Positions 17,634-26,155 of a DNA stretch of 64,000 nt are shown piece by piece. The notes under the pieces are model-generated. The model was not told the DNA's origin. It did not search any database and saw only the letters and a list, made by a program, of their open reading frames with translations. The stretch comes from DAHUXD01 sp963805495 (GTDB lineage Bacteria > Acidobacteriota > Thermoanaerobaculia > UBA5066 > Gp7-AA6). Each line of letters starts with the position of its first letter. Within the stretch, counting starts at the first letter, position 1. The DNA is taken from positions 682,001-746,000 of the forward strand of contig CAWDUQ010000002.1 of assembly GCA_963805495.1 (NCBI GenBank), given 5' to 3'. The translations under genes were made by a program, and so were the position numbers.

Positions 17634-18623
17634 TCAGGCGAACAGGCGCGCGAGTTCGGGTGTGTCGCCGAAGTTGCGCCGGTAGCGCTCGACGAATTCG
17701 GACGGCGTGTAGCGGGGAGGCTGCGGCCCGAGCGCCTCGAGCCCGAAAACCGCGTTCACGCTGCCGATGCGGCCGGCGACCGGCCAGGGCGCGCCGATCC
17801 GCAGGCCCCGCAGCAGGCCGGCGCGATACATGTCCCCCACCCCCGTCGGGTCGACCGCCTCCCCCTCGACGCGGGCCGGAGGGATCGCATGGCGCGCGAC
17901 CGCGCCGCCGCCTTCGGCGACCTGGATCGACGAGCCGTCGGCTCCGCTCGTGACGATGACGGTCGGCACCTGCTCGAGCATCTGCTCGCGCGTCAGGCCC
18001 GTCTTGTGGGTCAGGATCCCGAATTCGTACTCGTTCACGATCAAGATCGCGGCGCCGCGGAAGCCCTCGGCCATTTCCTCGCCCGAGAGCCGCGTGACTT
18101 GCTGGCTGGGATCGTAGAGGAACGGGATCCCGTGCCGCCGGCAGGCCGCGGCGTGCGCGGCCATGGCCGGCGGATCGTTGGGCGAGATGACGACGAAAGC
18201 GATCGTCGCCGGGTCGATCGATTCGAGCGGCAGGTCCCGGGCTCGTGCCATGGCGCCCGTGTAGAACGACGCGAGCTGGTTCTGGTCCTGGTCCGTCGAG
18301 ACGAAGAAGGACGCCGTGAAGACGTCGCTCTCCAGACGCAGCCCCGAAACGTCCACGCCTTCCTGGGCGAGCCGGTCCCGGTACTCGGCTGCGTCGGCCC
18401 CGGCCGTCGCCAGAAGCATCGGCCGCTCGCCCAGCAGCGAGAGGCCGTAGGCGATGTTGGGACCGCAGCCCCCCGGAACCCGGCGCATCTCGTCGACCAG
18501 GAAGGACACCGACAAGCGCGACATCTGGTCCGGGATGAGGTGCTCCGTGAACCGGCCGGGAAAGGTCATCAGGTAGTCGAAGGCCACCGACCCCGTCACG
18601 ACGATGCGGCCGTGCTTCCTCAA
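17634..18623 (-). CDS. PfkB-family kinase, adenosine-kinase-like
   Basis: 329 aa sugar/nucleoside kinase. N-terminal block VVTGSVAFDYLMTFPGRF, GGCGPNIAYGLSLLG (substrate-binding glycines) and the C-terminal anion-hole signature DPTGVGDMYRAGLLRG containing the catalytic Asp. The usual motif is DTxGAGD, so DPTGVGD is a variant. Its TTG start overlaps the stop of the methylthioadenosine phosphorylase gene (TTGA), which suggests adenosine or another purine-salvage nucleoside as substrate. This is inference; other sugars are possible. Confidence 0.8.
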   Translation of the reverse strand: MRKHGRIVVTGSVAFDYLMTFPGRFTEHLIPDQMSRLSVSFLVDEMRRVPGGCGPNIAYGLSLLGERPMLLATAGADAAEYRDRLAQEGVDVSGLRLESDVFTASFFVSTDQDQNQLASFYTGAMARARDLPLESIDPATIAFVVISPNDPPAMAAHAAACRRHGIPFLYDPSQQVTRLSGEEMAEGFRGAAILIVNEYEFGILTHKTGLTREQMLEQVPTVIVTSGADGSSIQVAEGGGAVARHAIPPARVEGEAVDPTGVGDMYRAGLLRGLRIGAPWPVAGRIGSVNAVFGLEALGPQPPRYTPSEFVERYRRNFGDTPELARLFA

Positions 18624-19483
18624 AGGTATCTCCCCGCGATCGCCTTGAGCCGCTCCTTGGCCGCTCCGGGAATCGCGCTTCGGTCCGTGATGATCGCAAA
18701 GCGCATCGCCTCACGACAGCCGCAGGAGCGCCCCGGATCGACCCGGGCCACGGTCTCGGCGAGCGACCGCCGGGCAGCCGCCGCATTCTCCGCCAGAATC
18801 GTCAGGATGGCCTCGACCGTCACGTCTTCCTCCGCCTCGTGCCAGCAGTCGTAGTCGGTCACGAGTGCGAGGCTCGCGTAGCAGAGCTCGGCCTCGCGGG
18901 CGAGGCGCGCCTCGGTCAGGTTGGTCATCCCGATGACGTCGGCGCCCCAGGACCGGTAGAGGTGCGATTCGGCCCGGGTCGAGAACTGCGGCCCCTCCAT
19001 GCAGACGTACGTCCCACCCCGCCGGACCCGCAGGCCCCCGCTGCGGGCCCCGTCCTCGAGCGCCACCGCGAGCGACGGACAGACCGGGTCGGCCAGCCCC
19101 GCGTGGGCGACGACGCCCTCGCCGAAGAACGAGTCCTCGCGATGCCGCGTGCGGTCGATGAACTGGTCGGGGATGACCGCCTGCCGCGGCGCGAGCTCGG
19201 CCCGGAGGCTCCCGCAGGCCGAAGCCGAGAGCAACGCATCGCAGCCGAGCATCTTGAAACCGCAGATGTTGGCGCGGTAGTTGATCTCGGAAGGCGCCAG
19301 TCGGTGCCCCCGCCCGTGGCGGGAGAGAAAGGCGACCGCCACCCCGGAGAGCGTGCCGGTCATGTAGGCGTCCGAGGGCTTCCCGAAAGGCGTATCGAGC
19401 CGCTCCTCGCGCAGGCCGTCGATCGCCGAGAGGTCGTAGACACCGCTGCCCCCGATGAGGCCGATGCGCCCGGGGCCGGTCAA
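18620..19483 (-). CDS. mtnP: S-methyl-5'-thioadenosine phosphorylase
   Basis: 287 aa PNP-superfamily enzyme that cleaves methylthioadenosine to adenine and methylthioribose-1-phosphate. Landmarks: IGLIGGSGVYDL, FLSRHGRGHRLAPSEINYRAN, MEGPQFSTRAES and GMTNLTEARLAREAELCYA followed by VTDYDCWH, all typical of MTAP/MTIP. Specificity for MTA over inosine analogues is inferred. The TTG start overlaps the stop of the Gfo/Idh gene (TTGA). Confidence 0.92.
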   Translation of the reverse strand: MTGPGRIGLIGGSGVYDLSAIDGLREERLDTPFGKPSDAYMTGTLSGVAVAFLSRHGRGHRLAPSEINYRANICGFKMLGCDALLSASACGSLRAELAPRQAVIPDQFIDRTRHREDSFFGEGVVAHAGLADPVCPSLAVALEDGARSGGLRVRRGGTYVCMEGPQFSTRAESHLYRSWGADVIGMTNLTEARLAREAELCYASLALVTDYDCWHEAEEDVTVEAILTILAENAAAARRSLAETVARVDPGRSCGCREAMRFAIITDRSAIPGAAKERLKAIAGRYL

Positions 19484-20445
19484 ACGCGCAATCCTTCGAA
19501 GCCCTCGCGGTGCTCCTCGATCGCGGCGAGCACCCGGTGGGCCAGAACGAGGGCGTCCCGGCCGACCTCGCCCGACACGATCGGGTCGCGCCGCTCCCGC
19601 ACGGCGCCCGCGAAATCGGTCAGCTCCAGCGCGAGCGGGTCGCCGTCGCCGACGGGAACGTCGACGGAGACGATCTCCGGACCCTGTGCACCGGGCTCGA
19701 GCCCGAGAGCATGCAGGGTGCGGGCGTGCATGTCCACGGAGCAGTACAGCGGCGGGGCGAATACCCGGAGCTTGCGCATTCGCTCGGAGGAGACTCGTGA
19801 GGCCGTCAGGGTCGCCACGCAGCCACCCTCGAACTCGATCCGGGCGTTGGCGATGTCGATGCGGGGCGTCACGACGGGCATCCCGACAGCGCGCACCTCA
19901 CGCACCGGGCGGCGGACGAGGTCGGCCACGATTTGCAGGTCGTGGATCATCAGGTCGAGGACCACGTCGACGTCGAGGCTCCGCGTCGTGAAGATGCCGA
20001 GCCGGTGCCCCTCGATGTAGGCCGGCGCCCGGCCTGTCGCGAGCAGGGCCTCGATCGCCGGGTTGTAGCGCTCGACGTGCCCCACCGCGAGCACGCGGGC
20101 CTTGCGCCGGGCGAGCTCGACCAGCGCCGTCGCTTCCGCGACCTCCGGGGCGAGGGGCTTCTCCATCAGGACGTCGAGGCCGCGCTCGAGGAAGTACCGG
20201 CCGAGCTCCCCGTGGGAGTTCGTCGGCGTGGCGACGACCACCGCCTCGGCGGCGTCGGCCACCTCCTCGGGGCCCGACAGCACACGCAGCCCGCTCTCGC
20301 GGGCGACCTCTTCGGCGCGGCCCTCGTGGTGGTCGTGGACGCCCACGAGCGCGACCCCCGGCAGCCTCGCCGCCACGCGCGCGTGGTGGCGCCCGAGATG
20401 GCCGACGCCGACCACCGCGAGACGCACCGGCTCGGCGCCGTTCAC
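19480..20445 (-). CDS. Gfo/Idh/MocA oxidoreductase, possible UDP-GlcNAc 3-dehydrogenase
   Basis: 321 aa NAD(P)-dependent oxidoreductase with Rossmann start VRLAVVGVGHLGRHHARVAA, the EKP motif (LMEKPLAPEVAEAT) and the catalytic-domain HD pair in LDLMIHDLQIV. GTG start at 20445 overlaps the lpxA stop (GTGA). In Acidithiobacillus and Leptospira, GnnA of this family oxidises UDP-GlcNAc at C3, and GnnB then aminates it for an amide-rich lipid A. The lpxA linkage fits that, but no gnnB-like aminotransferase is in this window. Function beyond the family is inference. Confidence 0.75.
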   Translation of the reverse strand: MNGAEPVRLAVVGVGHLGRHHARVAARLPGVALVGVHDHHEGRAEEVARESGLRVLSGPEEVADAAEAVVVATPTNSHGELGRYFLERGLDVLMEKPLAPEVAEATALVELARRKARVLAVGHVERYNPAIEALLATGRAPAYIEGHRLGIFTTRSLDVDVVLDLMIHDLQIVADLVRRPVREVRAVGMPVVTPRIDIANARIEFEGGCVATLTASRVSSERMRKLRVFAPPLYCSVDMHARTLHALGLEPGAQGPEIVSVDVPVGDGDPLALELTDFAGAVRERRDPIVSGEVGRDALVLAHRVLAAIEEHREGFEGLRV

Positions 20446-21227
20446 TTGATGAAGCCCCGCTCGCTCGTCTTGATGAAGCGCACGAGCTCCTCGACGTCGG
20501 GCTGCCCGGGGAGCTCCGCCGCGATGCGCTCGAGCGCCTGGCTCGTGTTGAGCTTCGATTTGACCAGGATGCGGTACGCCTTCTGCAGCGCTTCCACCCG
20601 CTCCTCCGAGAAGGCGTGGCGCTTGAGCCCCACCGTGTTCAGGCCGTAGGTCTTGACCTCCCCCTCCGCCCCGTCCGTGCGGCAGTACGGCAGCACGTCG
20701 CGGCGCAGCGGCGAGTACGCGCCGACGAACGCGTACTTCCCGATTCGGATGAACTGGTGCGCGCCCGAGTAGGCCGAGAGGATCGCGTAGTCGGCGACCT
20801 CCACGTGCCCCGCGAGCACGGCGCCGTTGGCGAGCACGACTCGCGAGCCGATGCGGTTGTCGTGGGCGACGTGGGAGAAATTCATGAAGTAGTTGTCGTC
20901 GCCGATCACGGTCTCGCCGTGCCCCCCGGGCGTCCCCCGATGCACCGTCATGAACTCGCGGAACGTGTTGCGGGAGCCGACGACGAGCCGCGTCGTCTCG
21001 CCCCGGTACTTCAGGTCCTGCGGATCGCACCCGAGCGCCGCATGGGCGAAGATCCGATTGTCCTCGCCGAAGACTGCCGGCCCCTGCAGGGTCGCGTGCG
21101 CTCCGACCGTCGTGCGGGCCCCGAGCGTCACGCCCTCCCCGATCACCGCGTACGGCCCGATTTCGATCCCCTCCCCGAGGACCGCCCCTTCGGCCACGAC
21201 CGCCGTGGGATGAATCGCAGTCGTCAC
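20442..21227 (-). CDS. lpxA: UDP-GlcNAc acyltransferase LpxA
   Basis: 261 aa, first lipid A enzyme. Left-handed beta-helix hexapeptides run from IHPTAVVAEGAVLGEG through TLGARTTVGAHATL. GCDPQDLKYRGE, the catalytic-His region NFSHVAHDNRIG and AHQFIRIGKYAFVGAYS are LpxA blocks. The C-terminal helices include KAYRILVKSKLN. GTG start overlaps the fabZ TGA (GTGA). Chain-length choice and preference for UDP-GlcNAc or its 3-amino analogue cannot be read from sequence. Confidence 0.95.
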   Translation of the reverse strand: MTTAIHPTAVVAEGAVLGEGIEIGPYAVIGEGVTLGARTTVGAHATLQGPAVFGEDNRIFAHAALGCDPQDLKYRGETTRLVVGSRNTFREFMTVHRGTPGGHGETVIGDDNYFMNFSHVAHDNRIGSRVVLANGAVLAGHVEVADYAILSAYSGAHQFIRIGKYAFVGAYSPLRRDVLPYCRTDGAEGEVKTYGLNTVGLKRHAFSEERVEALQKAYRILVKSKLNTSQALERIAAELPGQPDVEELVRFIKTSERGFIK

Positions 21228-21661
21228 GGGCGGTCCACCAGGACCGAAAGGAGCTCCGCCTCCGCGCAGACGGCCCCGTCCACCGAGGCGGTTGCGCGGC
21301 ACTTGCAGACGCGCGTTCGCAGAGAAACGATCTCGGCCTCGATCCGGAGTTGATCCCCCGGAACGACGGGCCGGCGAAACTTGCAGCGGTCGACGCCCGA
21401 CAGATACAGGAGCTTGTGCTCCCGGTCGGGCACCACGCCGAGCAGCCCGAACGCCGCGACCTGCGCCATCGCCTCGAGGACCAGCACGCCCGGCATCACG
21501 GGATTGCCCGGGAAGTGCCCCTGAAAGAACTCCTCGTTGAACGTGACGTTCTTGATGCCGACGACCCGCTTTCCCTGCTCGACCTCGAGGATGCGGTCGA
21601 CGAGCAGGAAGGGATAGCGGTGCGGCAGGATCTTCAGGATCTCGTCGATTCGGATTTCCAC
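21224..21661 (-). CDS. fabZ: (3R)-hydroxyacyl-ACP dehydratase FabZ
   Basis: 145 aa hotdog-fold dehydratase of fatty-acid elongation. Catalytic His in ILPHRYPFLLVDRI and Glu in PGVLVLEAMAQVAAF; GHFPGNPVMPG is the family signature. It sits between lpxD and lpxA, the usual arrangement in diderms, where FabZ and the Lpx acyltransferases share hydroxyacyl-ACP. Confidence 0.97.
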   Translation of the reverse strand: MEIRIDEILKILPHRYPFLLVDRILEVEQGKRVVGIKNVTFNEEFFQGHFPGNPVMPGVLVLEAMAQVAAFGLLGVVPDREHKLLYLSGVDRCKFRRPVVPGDQLRIEAEIVSLRTRVCKCRATASVDGAVCAEAELLSVLVDRP

Positions 21662-21676
21662 GATTCCTCCTGTCGA

Positions 21677-22750
21677 CTACCCGAGCTTCTTCTCGATTTC
21701 GGCCAGGCGCTCGAGCGCCCGCTCGAGCCGGCCGAGCAGCGCCGCGCGCCGGAGAAACTCGCGGTGCGGCAACGCCGGCATCCCGGAGAGTACCGCGCCC
21801 GCCTCGACGCGCCCCTTCCGGGCGATTCCCGCCTGCCCGGTGAGGGTCGCCCCGTCGCCAACGCGGACGTGATCCGAGACCCCGACCTGCCCGGCGAGCG
21901 TCACCCCCCGACCGAGGGTCGAGGAGCCGCCGACACCCGCCTGTCCGCAGAGGATCGAGTTCTCGCCGATCGTCACGTTGTGACCGACCTGGACCAGGTT
22001 GTCGATCTTGGTTCCCCGGCCGATGACCGTCTCGCCGAGCGTCGCCCGGTCGATCGCCGCATTGGCGCCGATCTCGACGTCGTCCTCGACCCGCACGGTC
22101 CCGACCTGCGGGATCTTGCGGTGCGCCGAACCGTCCCAGACGTATCCGAAACCGTCCGAGCCGACGACCGCCCCGGCCTGGAGCACGCAACGCGCGCCGA
22201 CCGAGCAGCCGGCGAGCACGGCCGCGTTGGGATGGAGGGCGCAGTCCTCGCCGAGGACCGCAGCCTCGCCGACGAACGCACCGGCCGCGATCGTGGTCCG
22301 CGCGCCCACGCGGGCCCCGGCGGACACGGTCGCTCCGGCGGCGATGGAGACGCCCGGGCCGAGCCTTGCCGAGCGCGCGACGAACGCGCCGCGGGCCACT
22401 CCCGCCTTCGGCCTGGCGGGCGGTCGGAACGCGGCGAGCCACCTCCCGAGGGCGAGCTGCGGGCGCTCAACGACGACGCAGGGCTTGCCGACCGCGAGCG
22501 CTTCGTGGGAGACGAGAAGCGCCCCGGCGCGGCTCGACGCCGCCTCTGCAAGCCGGCCCTCGTCGGCCACCCACGAGAGGTCGGACGGGCCCGCCGAATC
22601 GAGGCCCGCGACGCCTTTCAGCCCCCGCACGGTTCCGCACGCCCGGCCGCCGACGGCGGCCGCCACATCCTCGAGTGAAAAGGAGCCGCGTTGCGCGGCG
22701 GGACGCCGCGGCCTGCCCTTCCCCCGGATCGGGTGCTTCGAGCGGGCCAC
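21677..22750 (-). CDS. lpxD: UDP-3-O-acylglucosamine N-acyltransferase LpxD
   Basis: 357 aa, third lipid A step. The N-terminal uridine-binding domain (SFSLEDVAAAVGG, LSWVADEGRL) precedes a long hexapeptide helix; VVGSDGFGYVWDGSAHRKIPQ and KIDNLVQVGHNVTIGENSIL (catalytic His) are the signatures. The C-terminus ends in a coiled helix (LGRLERALERLAEIEKKLG). GTG at 22750 with GAGG upstream is preferred; an ATG further out would lie inside ompH. Confidence 0.93.
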   Translation of the reverse strand: MARSKHPIRGKGRPRRPAAQRGSFSLEDVAAAVGGRACGTVRGLKGVAGLDSAGPSDLSWVADEGRLAEAASSRAGALLVSHEALAVGKPCVVVERPQLALGRWLAAFRPPARPKAGVARGAFVARSARLGPGVSIAAGATVSAGARVGARTTIAAGAFVGEAAVLGEDCALHPNAAVLAGCSVGARCVLQAGAVVGSDGFGYVWDGSAHRKIPQVGTVRVEDDVEIGANAAIDRATLGETVIGRGTKIDNLVQVGHNVTIGENSILCGQAGVGGSSTLGRGVTLAGQVGVSDHVRVGDGATLTGQAGIARKGRVEAGAVLSGMPALPHREFLRRAALLGRLERALERLAEIEKKLG

Positions 22751-22775
22751 GGCGCCTCGAATCCGGCCTGCTGCG

Positions 22776-23384
22776 CTACGGTTTCTTGGTTGGCGCCGGC
22801 GCGGGGGCCGGCTTGGCCGCCGCCGCCGCTGGCTTCGCCGCGGGCACCGCAACGGTCGTGTTGAAGACCTTCAGAACCTCGTCGGTGATGTCGACGGCAT
22901 CCTCGGCGTAGACCAGGCCCGACTGAAACTTGTTGAAGATGAGCGTGTAGCCCTTCTCCTTGCCGACCTGGTTGATCACCGGGAAGACGCGCCGCTCGAG
23001 CTCGGAGAGCTCCTTCTTCTGCGACGCCTCGAGCTCCCGATTCGCGTCGTCCTGGAAACGCTTGAAGGCGATCGCCTTCTCCTGGTACGACTTCTGGAGC
23101 GCGTCGCGTTTGTCTTCGGCCAGGGCCGAACCCTGGTCGGCGAGCTTCTGCTCCATGTCGCGAAGCTCCTTCTGGAGCTTTTCGCCCTCTTCCTTCTTCT
23201 GATCGTTCAGCCTCTTGACGCGATTGAAGGCCTCTTTGCCGAGGGCCGACTCCTGCACCAGACGCTCGACATTGATCGTGCCGAGCTTGATCGGACCGGC
23301 CGGCGCCGTCGCCCCCGTGGACCCCTGAGCACCGGCGGCTGCCGCCACGAACGCGGCTGCCACCGTCAAGACAAAGCGTTTCAT
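22776..23384 (-). CDS. skp: OmpH/Skp periplasmic chaperone
   Basis: 202 aa. Signal peptide MKRFVLTVAAAFVAAAAGAQ, then the Skp core: LGTINVERLVQES, a long charged coiled coil (LNDQKKEEGEKLQKELRDME) and RVFPVINQVGKEKGYTLIFN. The C-terminus has an Ala/Pro/Lys tail. The start is fixed by AAGGAGAGGGA upstream. It heads ompH-lpxD-fabZ-lpxA-Gfo/Idh-mtnP-PfkB; bamA lies just upstream but ends before this promoter. Confidence 0.93.
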   Translation of the reverse strand: MKRFVLTVAAAFVAAAAGAQGSTGATAPAGPIKLGTINVERLVQESALGKEAFNRVKRLNDQKKEEGEKLQKELRDMEQKLADQGSALAEDKRDALQKSYQEKAIAFKRFQDDANRELEASQKKELSELERRVFPVINQVGKEKGYTLIFNKFQSGLVYAEDAVDITDEVLKVFNTTVAVPAAKPAAAAAKPAPAPAPTKKP

Positions 23385-23422
23385 TCCCTCTCCTTCTTCA
23401 CTGTGGTTCGAGAAAGCGCGGA

Positions 23423-23450
23423 AGTGTAGCAAAAATCACGGCTTCGACAA
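23423..23450 (-). promoter_or_regulatory. ompH-lpx operon promoter
   Basis: Minus strand TTGTCG (23450-23445), 16-bp spacer, TACACT (23428-23423). The leader is about 32 nt and includes the strong AAGGAG ribosome site. No sigma-E-type box was recognised. Confidence 0.6.
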
Positions 23451-23518
23451 CAGGGCCTCGAAGACCCCCATTCCGTCAAAACGACCCCCGGAAACCCGCC
23501 CCCGCCGCTCCCCCGTCC

Positions 23519-23613
23519 CGCAATACGCCTTCCTCGTCCCGCAAGGTCACGCAATACGCTCGACAAGCGCATCCCGCCGACCGCCTCTCCCCCTCCGGCG
23601 CGTCGCGCGCCGC
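23519..23613. other. bamA 3' region: direct repeats and GC hairpin
   Basis: CGCAATACGC occurs twice (23519-23528 and 23550-23559), 31 bp apart. Next to the bamA stop, GGCGCG-tcg-CGCGCC can form a perfect 6-bp hairpin without a U-tract. No gene is visible. It could help end the lysS-bamA transcript, but this is weakly supported. Confidence 0.35.
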
Positions 23614-26151
23614 CTAGAACGTCCGGCCGATCGAAAACGTGAAGCCCGAGGGCTTCTCGGTGAGGTAGCCGATCGGGAAACCGAACTGGTCGACCGGCTG
23701 GATCGGGTTCAGGTTGAACGCGTAGATGAACCGCAGGGGCGCCTGGAAGATCGGCAGGAAGATACGCAGCTCCGCCCCGGCCGAGGACCGTACGTTGCCG
23801 ATCCCGAAGCTCTGCGTGTCGTAGTAGTTCTGGCCGACGTCGAAGAAAGCCAGCAGTTTCGCCGGGCCGATCTGGATGAACTGGTACTCCACGTTGAAAA
23901 CGAAGAACTTGTTGCCGCCGAGGATACGCCCCAGGGGATCGGTGAAGACTTCGTAGGTCGTCGGGTTGACGGGCACGACCGCGCCCTGCTGGAACCCGCG
24001 CAGGCTCTGCTCGCCGCCGAGCTGGAACCGCTCGAAGATCGGGATCTCGACCGAGTTGAGCGAGGCCACGTATCCGATCTCGAGGTTGAAGGCGAGCAGA
24101 GCGTTGCGCGGAATGCGCACGGGGACGTAGATCGTGCCGCCGCCGATCGCCTTGATGAACGAGCTCGTGCCGCCCAGCAGATCCGGCGCGATCTGGACCG
24201 AGGCCGACAGGCGCAGCCCGCGGGTCGGATCGAACGGGTCGTTCCGGCTGTCGTAGCGGTAGCCCGGCGTGAACGACGAGGTCGTTCCGGTCGTCTCGGT
24301 GAACTTCTGCGGCGGCGGCGGCTGGCCGGGCGGCGTGGGCGCGCTCCGGACCGGGAAGTTGGCCGTGATGTCTTCGTAGGCGTAAAGGAGGGAAACCGAG
24401 TCAAAGAGCGACAGGCCCTTGCCGTAGAAGATCGAGCCGCCGGTCCGCCGCTCCTCCTGCGACAGATAGTTGACGTTGCGGCGGAAGAGCGCCACGCCGA
24501 CCGACTGGTTCCGGTCCATAAACCACGGGATCGTGTAGGACAGGTCGAAGAAGTTGGAGACCTTCCCGAGCTGGGCGGAAGCCCCGATGATCTCGCCGCG
24601 GCCGAGGAAGTTGCGCGTCTGGAAGGAAAACTGACCGAAGAAGCCGTCGAACCCCGAGTAGCCGGCGCCGAACTGGATCTCGTTGCGGGAAGTCTCCTGG
24701 CCCTTGATGACGATGTCGACCTTTTTCTCCTCGGGGCGCACGGAGAACTGGGGGTCCTCGGTCATCTTGAAGTAGCCGAGCTGCTGGATCTTGGTCACGC
24801 TCTTCTTGACCGCGTCCATGTCCATGATGTCGCCTTCGTCGAGGGCGAATTCGCGCCGGATGACCTTGTCGCGCGTCTGCGTGTTTCCCTGGACCTCGAG
24901 CCGGCCCAGGTAGAACTTCTCGCCTTCGAAGATCGAGATGTCGATGTCGACCTTGTGGTCGCCGACCTCTTTGAAGACCGGGTTCGGGTAAGAGTAGATG
25001 TACCCCCGCGACTTGTACATCGTCTCGACCTGCATGAGGCCCTCGACGATCCGGTCGCGATTCAGGATGGTGCCGGGCTTCAGCTCCCAGAAGGGTTTCA
25101 GCAGCTCCTGGGTGGAAAAGACCTGGGGCTGCCCGGACTCCGTGGGCTGGCCGTTCTGCTGCACCGCGGTGATCCGGAGTTCGTTCGTGTAGAAGAGGTC
25201 TCCTTCGACGACCGGGATCGTGATCCTCACGCGCCGCTTGAGCTTCTCGGGCTTGGCGTCGGGGTTCACGATGTAGACGTCGAGCGTCGGGTCCTTGATG
25301 ACGACGTCCTTGTAACCCCGGGCCTGGTAGACCGCCTTGAGGCTTTCGACGTCGGCCTCGTAGTTGGCCTGGCTGTAGACCGTGTTGTCCGACAGGATGC
25401 GCCAGAAGACGGCGACCTTCGTCTTGTGCATGGCATTGCGCAGCGTCTGGGCCGAGACGTGCTCGTTGCCGGTGAACGTGATCGACTCGATCTTGACCTT
25501 GTCGCCCTCGTCGATCAGGAAGAGCACCTTCTTCTCGGTCTTCGAGAGGTCCTCGATGCGGTAGTCGACCGTGGCGCTGCGGAAGCCCTGGGCGAGGTAG
25601 GCGTCGGCGATCGCGGCCCGGGCCCGGGCGATGTCCCGGAGCGAGAGCGGCGCTCCCGCCTTCACCTCGACCTTGGCTTCCTTCAGGATGTCCCGGATCT
25701 GGGTCGTCGTCAGCTTCTTGTTGCCGCTGAAGTCCACTTCCTTGATGATCGGCCGCTCCTCGATCGTGACGACGAGCGTCACGCCGGCGGGCTCGCGCTC
25801 GGCCTCGATCTGGACGTTCTCGAGCAGCCCGACCTCCCAGAGTGCGTGGAAGTTGGCGCGAATCTTCTCGGGGTCGTATGGATCGCCGACCTTGATGCCG
25901 AGGTAGTGGGCGATCGTGTCCGGGGACACGGTCTGGAACCCGACGACCCGGATCCCGAGAATCGGCTCGGCGGAGACCGCTGCGGACCCGGCCGGGGCGG
26001 CCTGGTCGGGAGGCGGGGCGGGAACGGGCGCGCTCGTCGCGGGCGGGGTCGGGACCGGAAGGGCTGGCGGAGTGGGCTCCTGGGCGAGGACAGCCCCAAG
26101 ACTCATCGCCGCCGCGGCGACGACCGCGGCCGTGCAAAGCCCCCGACGCAA
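23614..26151 (-). CDS. bamA: outer membrane assembly factor BamA
   Basis: 845 aa. Signal peptide followed by an unusual Pro/Ala-rich stretch (~24-60), then five POTRA domains (for example ILGIRVVGFQTVSPDTIAHYL, IKEVDFSGNKKLTTTQIRD, IESITFTGNEHVSAQTLRN, YLGRLEVQGNTQTRDKVI). The C-terminal barrel has the loop-6 motif as LRGFQQG instead of VRGF and ends in an aromatic residue (SIGRTF), the outer-membrane insertion signal. It follows clpC by 4 nt and is the last gene of the lysS operon. Confidence 0.95.
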   Translation of the reverse strand: MRRGLCTAAVVAAAAMSLGAVLAQEPTPPALPVPTPPATSAPVPAPPPDQAAPAGSAAVSAEPILGIRVVGFQTVSPDTIAHYLGIKVGDPYDPEKIRANFHALWEVGLLENVQIEAEREPAGVTLVVTIEERPIIKEVDFSGNKKLTTTQIRDILKEAKVEVKAGAPLSLRDIARARAAIADAYLAQGFRSATVDYRIEDLSKTEKKVLFLIDEGDKVKIESITFTGNEHVSAQTLRNAMHKTKVAVFWRILSDNTVYSQANYEADVESLKAVYQARGYKDVVIKDPTLDVYIVNPDAKPEKLKRRVRITIPVVEGDLFYTNELRITAVQQNGQPTESGQPQVFSTQELLKPFWELKPGTILNRDRIVEGLMQVETMYKSRGYIYSYPNPVFKEVGDHKVDIDISIFEGEKFYLGRLEVQGNTQTRDKVIRREFALDEGDIMDMDAVKKSVTKIQQLGYFKMTEDPQFSVRPEEKKVDIVIKGQETSRNEIQFGAGYSGFDGFFGQFSFQTRNFLGRGEIIGASAQLGKVSNFFDLSYTIPWFMDRNQSVGVALFRRNVNYLSQEERRTGGSIFYGKGLSLFDSVSLLYAYEDITANFPVRSAPTPPGQPPPPQKFTETTGTTSSFTPGYRYDSRNDPFDPTRGLRLSASVQIAPDLLGGTSSFIKAIGGGTIYVPVRIPRNALLAFNLEIGYVASLNSVEIPIFERFQLGGEQSLRGFQQGAVVPVNPTTYEVFTDPLGRILGGNKFFVFNVEYQFIQIGPAKLLAFFDVGQNYYDTQSFGIGNVRSSAGAELRIFLPIFQAPLRFIYAFNLNPIQPVDQFGFPIGYLTEKPSGFTFSIGRTF

Positions 26152-26155
26152 GCCC

